Shown here: in pieces, positions 1 to 4,771 of the stretch | Position numbering within the stretch: position 1 is the first letter of the stretch | How the letters are laid out: each line of letters opens with the position of its first letter | Assembly (NCBI GenBank): GCA_945486445.1 | Contig: CALYTD010000085.1 | Location: 1-5,703 of the forward strand | DNA length: 5,703 nucleotides | Reading direction: 5' to 3' | Origin: an uncultured Prevotellaceae bacterium | GTDB taxonomy: Bacteria > Bacteroidota > Bacteroidia > Bacteroidales > Bacteroidaceae | The notes under the pieces: model-generated | The model's database searches: none | Told to the model about the DNA's origin: nothing | What the model saw: only the letters and a program-made list of their open reading frames with translations | Program-made: the position numbers and the translations under genes

Positions 1-147
1 GACATCGCGTGAAAAAGCCCTAATAGCAGAAGGGATTAGCGACCTTTTACCAATCGCCTTCACATGATATTATCGCTAATTCTCAACAAATTACGTACAA
101 ACAAGTAAAAAAAGCAGAAAAGATTTTCGTAGGTTGTATTTTTTTTG
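1..147. other. Window edge, no gene firmly supported
   Basis: I cannot identify a gene here. On the plus strand one frame is open from base 2 to a TGA at 65-67 (21 codons ending in the residues LLPIAFT). It could be the C-terminus of a gene entering from the left. On the minus strand a frame is open from a GTG at 66-64 to the edge, so a divergent gene is equally possible. Twenty-odd open codons are common by chance, and neither peptide is recognisable. No terminator hairpin follows the plus-strand stop, and no clear TAnnTTTG box serves a minus-strand start. Bases 68-123 are A/T-rich and appear intergenic. Confidence 0.35.
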
Positions 148-155
148 TACCTTTG
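124..155 (+). promoter_or_regulatory. Bacteroidota-type promoter for the HU leader and gene
   Basis: TACCTTTG at 148-155 is an exact match to the Bacteroidota -7 consensus TAnnTTTG. Exactly 20 bases upstream, TTTT at 124-127 is a one-mismatch -33 box (consensus TTTG). Transcription should begin near base 161. That gives the HU mRNA an unusually long 5' leader of about 220 nt. Confidence 0.75.
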
Positions 156-180
156 CACTCACTTTCAAAGGACCTAAAAC

Positions 181-349
181 TACTTGAATAGTTATTTGAT
201 TGTATAGAGGTTAGCCGTTCTGTCATACACGACAAGGTGCAAGACCACGAAATGACTATGGCATATCGCCATACTACCATGCCCTGCGAAGGGATAAACC
301 AACAGATATTCATACCGCCAACAGGCAACAGACATAGTGCTTTTAAGTA
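181..349 (+). ncRNA. Candidate structured RNA leader of the HU gene
   Basis: This lies inside the long 5' leader and can fold into a closed, branched structure. The closing stem pairs 181-188 with 342-349 (8 pairs, one G-U). An inner stem pairs 210-219 with 320-329 (9 pairs, one bulged A on each side). Within it are hairpins 221-224/231-234, TATGGC/GCCATA at 257-262/268-273, and CCCT-GCGA-AGGG at 282-293, which carries a GNRA-type tetraloop. No U-tract follows, so it is more likely a cis-acting leader than a terminated small RNA. A cis-regulatory role on HU expression is inference. I do not recognise the class. An overlapping 34-codon frame (252-356) is a competing reading. The helices were found by eye and have not been tested by energy or covariation. 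Confidence 0.5.
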
Positions 350-380
350 CAAATAAGAATAAAAACAATAAACAACAACA

Positions 381-677
381 ATGACAAAAGCAGATATCAT
401 CAGCGAGATCTCAGCTACGACAGGAGTAGCAAAGAAGGATGTCACTGTTACAGTTGAGGCACTCATGAAGGTTATTCGTGATGCGATGTGTAACGAAGAG
501 AACGTCTATCTTAGAGGACTAGGTACTTATGTAGTGAAGAAACGTGCACAGAAAACAGCACGCAACATCTCAAAAAACACAACACTTACTATCCCCGCGC
601 ACAATTTCCCTGGCTTCAAGCCTGCTAAAAGTTTCCAACAACGCATGAAGGGAGAGGCTGTTACCGCAGAGGACTAA
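381..677 (+). CDS. HU/IHF-family DNA-binding protein
   Basis: This is a 98-residue protein of the bacterial HU/IHF family of small dimeric nucleoid proteins that bind and bend DNA. The N-terminus begins MTKADIISEI and forms the usual helical dimerisation region (about 1-45). It is followed by the conserved turn LRGLGTYVVKKRA (44-56) and a DNA-embracing arm (about 57-75). The closing motif IPAHNFPGFKPAKSF spans 71-85. Length is normal for the family (90-100), with a short C-terminal tail. By eye alignment, the arm reads ARNISKN (60-66), so Ile63 stands where E. coli HU has its intercalating proline. The start at 381 is preceded by an A/C-rich leader with no Shine-Dalgarno sequence, as is usual in Bacteroidota. 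The 29-residue protein gene follows 62 bases downstream, with no terminator between them, so the two are probably co-transcribed. Confidence 0.95.
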   Translation: MTKADIISEISATTGVAKKDVTVTVEALMKVIRDAMCNEENVYLRGLGTYVVKKRAQKTARNISKNTTLTIPAHNFPGFKPAKSFQQRMKGEAVTAED

Positions 678-739
678 ACCTGCGCAAACTCCAAACACAT
701 AAGGATAAATTTCTATAACACTATAAAAATAATAAGATT

Positions 740-829
740 ATGCCTAACGGAAAGAAGAAGAAGGGTCACAAGATGGCCACTCACAAGCGTAAAAAGAGAC
801 TGAGAAAGAATCGTCATAAGAGCAAATAA
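740..829 (+). CDS. 29-residue basic protein, COX24/AURKAIP1 (mS38/bS22)-like
   Basis: This frame of 29 codons plus TAA starts MPNGKKKKGHK. It contains 15 Lys/Arg and 3 His in 29 residues. The segment KMATHKRKKRLRKNRHK (11-27) resembles the COX24/AURKAIP1 C-terminal motif found in mitochondrial mS38 and actinobacterial bS22, proteins that bind small-subunit rRNA. Near-identical tiny proteins beside HU and RNase G genes are, from memory, widespread in Bacteroidota, which argues that this is a real gene. Composition suits an rRNA-binding ribosomal or assembly protein; that role is inferred, not shown. It lies between HU and a strong terminator and so probably shares the HU transcript. The ATG is preceded by an A/T-rich tract without a Shine-Dalgarno sequence. 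A different fold or partner cannot be excluded from so short a sequence. Confidence 0.82.
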   Translation: MPNGKKKKGHKMATHKRKKRLRKNRHKSK

Positions 830-865
830 GCTTCTGGGGCGAATCTTTTCTACAAGATTTCAAGG

Positions 866-916
866 GATAGGGCGAGACGATTCTTCAACAGAATCTCTTG
901 CCCTATTGTCTTTTTT
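866..916 (+). terminator. Rho-independent terminator after the HU unit
   Basis: A long stem pairs 867-884 with 890-906: ATAGGGC with GCCCTAT, continuing through GATTCT with AGAATC. It has one bulged C at 878, one G-U pair and a 5-base loop. Six T residues follow at 911-916. The hairpin lies 37 bases after the small basic protein's stop and ends that transcript. A weaker 6-bp hairpin, AATCTT/AAGATT, lies at 842-860. Confidence 0.9.
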
Positions 917-1120
917 CTATGGCTTACCACTTGGTTGGATTGCTGCTTGGCTGACAACTTAGTTGTTCTGCTGGTTTGACATAATGTCAACAATAGTTAC
1001 ACGCACAACAGAACAGCCAACAACCAAACAGCAAGACTTACAAATGACCAGCCACCTAAACGCCAAAACCATACGCCCAATATACGACCACAGAAACAAA
1101 CAACCAATAGCCGACCCACA
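917..1120 (+). promoter_or_regulatory. RNase E/G upstream region and probable structured leader
   Basis: No gene is seen in these 204 bases. The first part (917-980) is T/G-rich and the rest (990-1120) is strikingly A/C-rich, and the two halves are complementary in blocks. TTGGTTG at 931-937 can pair with CAACCAA at 1021-1027. TTGGCTG at 947-953 can pair with CAGCCAA at 1014-1020. TGTTCTG at 964-970 can pair with CAGAACA at 1009-1015, in part competing with the previous pair. Local hairpins ACAAC-TTA-GTTGT (954-966) and TTGACA-TAA-TGTCAA (976-990) sit inside. I found no good TAnnTTTG promoter, so where transcription starts is unknown. The A/C-rich end is a typical Bacteroidota unstructured ribosome entry tract. 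Regulation of the RNase gene by this leader is inference. Confidence 0.5.
976..990. repeat. Perfect inverted repeat TTGACA-TAA-TGTCAA
   Basis: Two 6-base arms are separated by 3 bases, 131 bases before the RNase E/G start. It could be an RNA hairpin within the leader or a binding site for a dimeric regulator. The left arm matches a sigma70 -35 hexamer, but that has little meaning in Bacteroidota. Function is unknown. Confidence 0.4.
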
Positions 1121-2692
1121 ATGACAAGTGAAGTTATAATCGACGTTAGAGAGAAAGAGATATCCATAGCACTGCTTGAGGACAAGGAACTGGTGGAATA
1201 CCAGAACGAACCTCGTGAGGCATCATTCTCTGTCGGTAACATTTATGTGGCTAAGGTCAAGAAGATAATGCCCGGTCTCAACGCCTCTTTCGTTGATGTG
1301 GGATATGAAAAGGATGCTTTCCTGCACTATCTAGACCTCGGTCTTCAGTATTCCTCATACGAGAAATACCTTAAACAGGTGGAGAGCGACCGCAGGACGC
1401 TTTATCCTTTCAACAAGGCTTCACGCCTTCCTGACCTGCCGAAGGAGGGTTCTGTATCTTCATATCTCACCGTTGGTCACAACGCACTTGTGCAGATAGT
1501 CAAGGAACCCATCTCCACCAAGGGCCCACGCCTTACCTGCGAACTGTCGTTTGCTGGCAGATACCTTGTGCTTATGCCTTTCGGAGAGAAGGTAAACGTA
1601 TCGTCCAAGATAAAGAGTGGCGAGGAAAGGGCACGTCTGAAACAACTCATCATGTCATTCAAGCCCAAGAATTACGGTGTGATAGTGCGCACCGTGGCAG
1701 AGGGCCTGCGCCTGGAAGAGTTGAGAGAAGAGTTTGAACTGCTCAGAAAACGATGGGAAGACACCATAACGCGTGCCCAGAAGGCTACCACATATCCTCA
1801 TCTTGTATATGAAGAGACCAGCCGCGCCGTGGCATTGCTGCGCGACCTTTTCAATCCGACATACGAGAATATATACATCAACGACAAGGATGTTTATGAG
1901 GAAGTGCGGCAGTACGTGCAGCAGATAGCACCTGACCGCATCGGCATTGTGAAGTTATACACGGGCAAGGTGCCTATCTTTGACAACTTCAACGTCACCA
2001 AGCAACTCAAATCAGGTTTTGGCAAGACCGTTAATTACAAGCACGGAGCATACCTCATCATAGAGCACACGGAGGCAATGCACGTTGTTGACGTGAACAG
2101 CGGCAACAGGGCACGTGGTGTGAACGGACAGGAGGCCAACGCTCTTGACGTGAACCTTGGAGCGGCTGATGAACTTGCACGACAACTGCGACTGCGCGAT
2201 ATGGGCGGTATAATCATTGTTGACTTCATAGACATGAACCTTGCTGAAGACCGTCAGATGCTATATGAAAGGATGTGCAAGAATATGCAGAAGGACAGGG
2301 CACGCCACAACATTCTCCCCCTCTCCAAGTTTGGCCTCATGCAGATTACCCGTCAGCGTGTGCGCCCAGCCATGAACGTGAGGGTTGAGGAGACGTGTCC
2401 AACCTGTTTTGGTAAGGGTACGATAAAGCCTAGCATCCTTTTCACTGACTTGTTGGAGCAGAAGATTAGTTATCTTGTAAACAAAGTTGGCGAGAAACGG
2501 TTCACTCTCTATGTGCATCCCTTTGTGGCGGCATATATAAACAAGGGCTTTATAAGCCTCAGACGTCGCTGGCAGATAAGGTATGGCTTTGGGGTAAAGG
2601 TCATAGCCTCACAGGAACTGGCATTCCTTGAATACCGTTTTTACAACAAGGACGGGGAGTTCATTGACATGAAGCAGGACAGTGACGAATAG
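1121..2692 (+). CDS. rng: Ribonuclease E/G family endoribonuclease
   Basis: This 523-residue single-strand-specific endoribonuclease belongs to the RNase E/G family, which acts in mRNA turnover and rRNA processing. The N-terminal region (MTSEVIIDVR) leads into an S1-type RNA-binding domain (about 36-130; VGNIYVAKVKKIMPGLNASF, then VDVGYEKDAFLH). The catalytic core carries the two metal-binding aspartates in HVVDVNSGN (D324) and IIIVDFIDM (D368). The Zn-link motif CPTCFGKG (C426, C429) joins protomers in the family. The length matches the RNase G core and has no long degradosome-scaffold tail as in E. coli RNase E. An insertion at about 75-110 (rich in Tyr, Lys and Glu) splits the S1 domain, as in many Bacteroidota versions. 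The ATG at 1121 is chosen because the conserved N-terminus starts there. The gene ends before a bidirectional terminator. It lies close behind the HU unit but after that unit's terminator. Confidence 0.96.
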   Translation: MTSEVIIDVREKEISIALLEDKELVEYQNEPREASFSVGNIYVAKVKKIMPGLNASFVDVGYEKDAFLHYLDLGLQYSSYEKYLKQVESDRRTLYPFNKASRLPDLPKEGSVSSYLTVGHNALVQIVKEPISTKGPRLTCELSFAGRYLVLMPFGEKVNVSSKIKSGEERARLKQLIMSFKPKNYGVIVRTVAEGLRLEELREEFELLRKRWEDTITRAQKATTYPHLVYEETSRAVALLRDLFNPTYENIYINDKDVYEEVRQYVQQIAPDRIGIVKLYTGKVPIFDNFNVTKQLKSGFGKTVNYKHGAYLIIEHTEAMHVVDVNSGNRARGVNGQEANALDVNLGAADELARQLRLRDMGGIIIVDFIDMNLAEDRQMLYERMCKNMQKDRARHNILPLSKFGLMQITRQRVRPAMNVRVEETCPTCFGKGTIKPSILFTDLLEQKISYLVNKVGEKRFTLYVHPFVAAYINKGFISLRRRWQIRYGFGVKVIASQELAFLEYRFYNKDGEFIDMKQDSDE

Positions 2693-2709
2693 GCCATCAT
2701 CTGCCTACA

Positions 2710-2746
2710 CTGTAATCAGGTGCTCATCACCCTGTAATCAGGTGCT
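2710..2746. repeat. 15-base tandem direct repeat
   Basis: CTGTAATCAGGTGCT occurs exactly twice, at 2710-2724 and 2732-2746, with a 22-base period. It lies in the gap between the RNase gene stop and the terminator. The spacer also gives a small GGTG/CACC hairpin (2719-2731). The core TGYAATCA recurs at 2777 and 2810. Function is unknown; it may be a decayed duplication. Confidence 0.75.
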
Positions 2747-2757
2747 GATAATATAGT

Positions 2758-2794
2758 AAAAGACCGCTGATAACAATGCAATCAGCGGTCTTTT
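2758..2794. terminator. Bidirectional intrinsic terminator between convergent genes
   Basis: AAAAGACCGCTGAT (2758-2771) is perfectly complementary to ATCAGCGGTCTTTT (2781-2794), with a 9-base loop. The terminal A and T runs provide a U-tract in both directions. It lies 65 bases after the RNase gene stop and 49 bases beyond the leftward gene's stop at 2844, so it can end both transcripts. Confidence 0.92.
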
Positions 2795-2843
2795 ATTTTT
2801 CCTTCCCCCTGCAATCACTGTTCCGAGGGCATGAAAGCGTGTA

Positions 2844-3635
2844 TTAGTAGTCCTCATCTCCGTCACTTATGTCAGCGGCATCGAGCGACAGTGAGTCCGG
2901 GTCTTCCTCTACGGTGGTACGATAACTCTCCTCTGTCAGCGTATCATCGTCGAGTTCCTCATCATCGCTGTCAAAGTAATCGTTACTTGCTTCCTCATCA
3001 TCTTCGTCCTCGTCATCATCTCTACTGCCAGCTATTTCGTCCTCAATTGTCAGACGTGGCTTTATTGCTGCTGGCTTTACCTTGGCGAATATAGCTTCTA
3101 TCCATCCGCCTTTCTGTATCTCCAGCACCTCGTAGCCGTCGTTTACCTTTATGTCATACAGCCCTCCAGGTTTATGCAGACGGTCTTTCGGCAAGGTAGT
3201 GGTCGATATATCGAACCCGCTTTCAATAATATCCTTTATGCTTTGGTTAAGACTATCCCAACCTCCACCGAAGTTTCTGTTGATAACCTCCAGCAGTTTG
3301 GCGGCAGAGATATGGTGTATGTTCTCGTAAGTCAGGTCTGTCACGTGATTGATGGGGCGTTTCTTAATGGCCCATTTCTGGTCTTTGTCCTTCACAGGTA
3401 TCACGCCTATACGCATTCCCCGCTCCTCATACTTCTTCAATATCTCAGGTTTGTCCACCTTTATTTCTTCCAGATAGAACGCTGCGCTGATAATGTCAAG
3501 ATAGTGCTGCGCGTGTTCTGCCACTGCATCATCCTTGTCTGGCTTCGCCCACATCATAAAGATGTCGGTCTCTTGCAAATCCCATACATTACCCTTTGTC
3601 AATCCTCTGAGTGTTTTTGTCTTGCTTTCCTTCAT
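2844..3635 (-). CDS. Uncharacterised protein with a highly acidic C-terminal tail
   Basis: I do not recognise this 263-residue protein. The first roughly 195 residues look like a soluble mixed alpha/beta domain, with segments such as NVWDLQETDIFMMWAKP (16-32), an alpha-helical stretch AEHAQHYLDIISAAFYLEEI (39-58) and GGLYDIKVNDGYEVLEIQKG (157-176). Residues 201-263 form a low-complexity tail with 31 Asp/Glu and only 2 Arg among 63. There is no signal peptide or membrane segment, so a cytoplasmic location is likely. An upstream in-frame TTG at 3662 is rejected: it overlaps the -7 promoter box, so it would not be transcribed. The ATG at 3635 gives a leader of about 20 nt. Similar acidic tails occur in nucleic-acid mimics, RNA polymerase delta and chaperones, but no such homology is visible in the folded part. 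Function is unknown. Confidence 0.88.
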   Translation of the reverse strand: MKESKTKTLRGLTKGNVWDLQETDIFMMWAKPDKDDAVAEHAQHYLDIISAAFYLEEIKVDKPEILKKYEERGMRIGVIPVKDKDQKWAIKKRPINHVTDLTYENIHHISAAKLLEVINRNFGGGWDSLNQSIKDIIESGFDISTTTLPKDRLHKPGGLYDIKVNDGYEVLEIQKGGWIEAIFAKVKPAAIKPRLTIEDEIAGSRDDDEDEDDEEASNDYFDSDDEELDDDTLTEESYRTTVEEDPDSLSLDAADISDGDEDY

Positions 3636-3659
3636 AAATCTATTGTTAAAAAAGTGGTG

Positions 3660-3691
3660 CAAAAATACTACATTATTTTCTTTGCAGCAAA
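3660..3691 (-). promoter_or_regulatory. Consensus promoter of the acidic-tailed protein gene
   Basis: Read on the minus strand, TTTG (3691-3688) is followed after exactly 20 bases by TATTTTTG (3667-3660), a full match to TAnnTTTG. The start of transcription is expected near 3653, just upstream of the ATG at 3635. A short inverted repeat, CAGCA-N7-TGCTG (3685-3701), overlaps the -33 box and could be an operator or chance. Confidence 0.85.
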
Positions 3692-3733
3692 TTTTCTGCT
3701 GTATTTTTATGGAAGATACGTTGTTTTAGTGAC

Positions 3734-4390
3734 TTATTCGTCTATCCATCTTACCTTTATGACACAGACACGGATATTTTGGTCCTCCGTATCATTGCAC
3801 ACTTTTGCGATGTGCCAGTCGCCGGGAAAGAAGATAAAGAACTTATCTGGCGTGGAATCATGGAACTGTGCACGCTCCTTATCATACTTGTAATGTATCA
3901 CGTCAGGGCGGTATTTGCTGTTAGGCGTTGATGTTACGTGGTCTATTATGCCGAAACGCTCAGTTCCCTTCACACAATACTGGAAGTCAATGCCGCGATA
4001 GTGGCTCTCACTCTTCCTCTTCTCCAAGGGTTCGTTCTTTGAATCCTCTACGCTTATTGTTAGGTCACTGTCGGGTATAGGGTGCTTGCCCTTAGGCAAT
4101 GCCAGCAAGTCTGTCTTGGCAAGATAAGCAAACAATTTCTGCCACTGCTCCGGGTTACGCTGGTATTGCAGGTAGAAATCCACGATATTAACGGTTTCAT
4201 GCGGGTCAGCAGCAGTGAATCCCTGCCTCCATTCACCTTTCTTCAACCATTTCCTGGCCTCCTTCCTCAATCTCCTATCATGGTACTCCTTGGTATAAAC
4301 AGCCTTCGGCTGGGCAGAAGTAGCATCTTTCTTTGCCTCCACAACAAGTGCAAAAGACATCAGACAGGCTAATAACAGTAGTTTTTTCAT
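3734..4390 (-). CDS. Secreted YhcH/YjgK/YiaL-family (DUF386) protein
   Basis: This is a 218-residue protein with a signal peptide: MKK, a hydrophobic stretch LLLLACLMSFALVV (4-17), then VEA-KK, a likely signal peptidase I site near residue 19. Cys9 is inside the hydrophobic core, so a lipoprotein is unlikely. Residues about 60-218 match the YhcH/YjgK/YiaL cupin-like family, whose members occur in sialic acid and sugar-acid catabolic loci and as the EbgC subunit of evolved beta-galactosidase. Visible family motifs are ESHYRGIDFQYCVKG (128-142), with probable metal ligands E128 and H130, and FFIFFPGDWHIAK (184-196), with H193. A basic, helical linker (33-55) follows the signal peptide. A GTG start at 4429 is rejected because it lies inside the -7 box. 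Substrate is unknown. The acidic-tailed gene is 98 bases downstream with its own promoter. No strong terminator separates the two. Confidence 0.9.
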   Translation of the reverse strand: MKKLLLLACLMSFALVVEAKKDATSAQPKAVYTKEYHDRRLRKEARKWLKKGEWRQGFTAADPHETVNIVDFYLQYQRNPEQWQKLFAYLAKTDLLALPKGKHPIPDSDLTISVEDSKNEPLEKRKSESHYRGIDFQYCVKGTERFGIIDHVTSTPNSKYRPDVIHYKYDKERAQFHDSTPDKFFIFFPGDWHIAKVCNDTEDQNIRVCVIKVRWIDE

Positions 4391-4428
4391 AGTTATATTA
4401 TGCGTTATATAAATAATGTATTCTGCCA

Positions 4429-4459
4429 CAAAATTACAATAAAAAGCTGTGTTCGCAAA
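4429..4459 (-). promoter_or_regulatory. Consensus promoter of the YhcH-family gene
   Basis: On the minus strand, TTTG (4459-4456), a 19-base spacer, then TAATTTTG (4436-4429) match the Bacteroidota consensus completely. The start of transcription is expected near 4423, giving a leader of about 33 nt before the ATG at 4390. The box is back to back with the trp leader promoter; only 16 bases separate the two -33 elements. Confidence 0.85.
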
Positions 4460-4475
4460 AAAAACAGGAAAAAAG

Positions 4476-4507
4476 TTTGCATGATCGAAGGATTATTTGT
4501 AATTTTG
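4476..4507 (+). promoter_or_regulatory. Consensus promoter of the trp leader and trpD
   Basis: TTTG at 4476-4479, a 20-base spacer and TAATTTTG at 4500-4507 match both Bacteroidota promoter boxes. Transcription should start near 4513, giving about 43 nt before the leader peptide and about 260 nt before trpD. Confidence 0.88.
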
Positions 4508-4555
4508 CACCCAGAGGTTTGAGAATAATAACGAAGACAAACTCACTGTAAGACT

Positions 4556-4615
4556 ATGCATATTACATTCAACACATATTGGTGGTGGCGTGACTCAAGA
4601 TTGAAAAAGTCGTGA
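4556..4615 (+). CDS. trpL: trp operon leader peptide with a Trp-Trp-Trp run
   Basis: This frame of 19 codons plus TGA encodes MHITFNTYWWWRDSRLKKS. Three consecutive TGG codons (residues 9-11), for the rarest amino acid, just upstream of a terminator and trpD, identify it as a regulatory leader peptide. Translation of the frame, not the peptide itself, is the signal: scarce charged tRNA-Trp stalls the ribosome and favours read-through into trpD. There is no Shine-Dalgarno sequence. The ATG is the only suitable start in the frame. Confidence 0.88.
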   Translation: MHITFNTYWWWRDSRLKKS

Positions 4616-4670
4616 GGCGTTGACCCCGTAGGTGAAAGAAAATGTAAGAATGAAGAATACATACACCATA

Positions 4671-4707
4671 AAAAGAGGTCTGTTGCTTATCGCGACAGGC
4701 CTCTTTT
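4671..4707 (+). terminator. Trp attenuator terminator hairpin
   Basis: AAAAGAGGTCTGTTGC (4671-4686) pairs with 4692-4707 (ending GGCCTCTTTT) over 16 positions, including two G-U pairs, around the 5-base loop TTATC. The U-tract is TTTT (4704-4707), then CATGTTT. It lies 65 bases before the trpD start, where a conditional terminator is expected. Confidence 0.9.
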
Positions 4708-4771
4708 CATGTTTACAAACACATTACCCCACAACGATAAACAATAACAAGCAACATAACACAGACGACAG

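Larger units (their letters stand above)
4513..4707 (+). promoter_or_regulatory. Tryptophan attenuation leader (Bacteroid-trp-like)
   Basis: This transcribed leader has the parts of classic ribosome-mediated attenuation. A leader peptide contains three Trp codons at 4580-4588. Just downstream, CGTGACT (4589-4595) can pair with AGTCGTG (4608-4614), a hairpin overlapping the peptide's stop. A candidate antiterminator pairs 4616-4627 with 4675-4687 (core GACC/GGTC plus GGCG/TGCT, with mismatches). The terminator uses 4671-4686 with 4692-4707. A ribosome stalled at the Trp codons would melt the first hairpin and free 4616-4627. A 5' hairpin (4517-4521/4538-4542) is also possible. It probably belongs to the Bacteroid-trp RNA class known from Bacteroidota. 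Confidence 0.85.

Noticed and set aside
221..256. Hammerhead-type self-cleaving core, suggested by CGAAATGAC after TGTC
   Set aside because: The essential CUGAUGA segment is absent and the required three stems do not form.
252..356. A 34-codon plus-strand frame in the HU leader (starts MTMAYRHTTM), open upstream to about base 192
   Set aside because: It has no recognisable domain and lies entirely within a segment that folds as RNA. An open frame of this size is common by chance. Conservation at the codon level would be needed to revive it.
83..466. Minus-strand frame of 127 codons across the HU promoter, leader and gene start
   Set aside because: It overlaps the HU coding sequence and its promoter, has no family resemblance and has no promoter of its own. 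It is a shadow frame.
997..1242. Minus-strand frame with hydrophobic stretches over the RNase gene leader and start
   Set aside because: The hydrophobic residues come from reading the A/C-rich leader in reverse. It overlaps the conserved N-terminus of the RNase and has no promoter.
2710..2746. CRISPR-like repeat pair
   Set aside because: There are only two copies, with a 7-base gap. Repeat and spacer are too short for a CRISPR array, and no cas gene is nearby.
3636..3662. Extended TTG start for the acidic-tailed protein
   Set aside because: The TTG lies inside the -7 promoter box, so it would not be in the transcript. The ATG at 3635 fits a normal short leader.
3174..3893. Plus-strand frame of 239 codons over the acidic-tailed gene and the end of the YhcH-family gene
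   Set aside because: It is antisense to two genes that have consensus promoters and recognisable protein features. Its translation looks random.
4391..4429. Extended GTG start for the YhcH-family protein
   Set aside because: The GTG coincides with the -7 box, and the added residues would precede a clear signal peptide. The ATG at 4390 is favoured.
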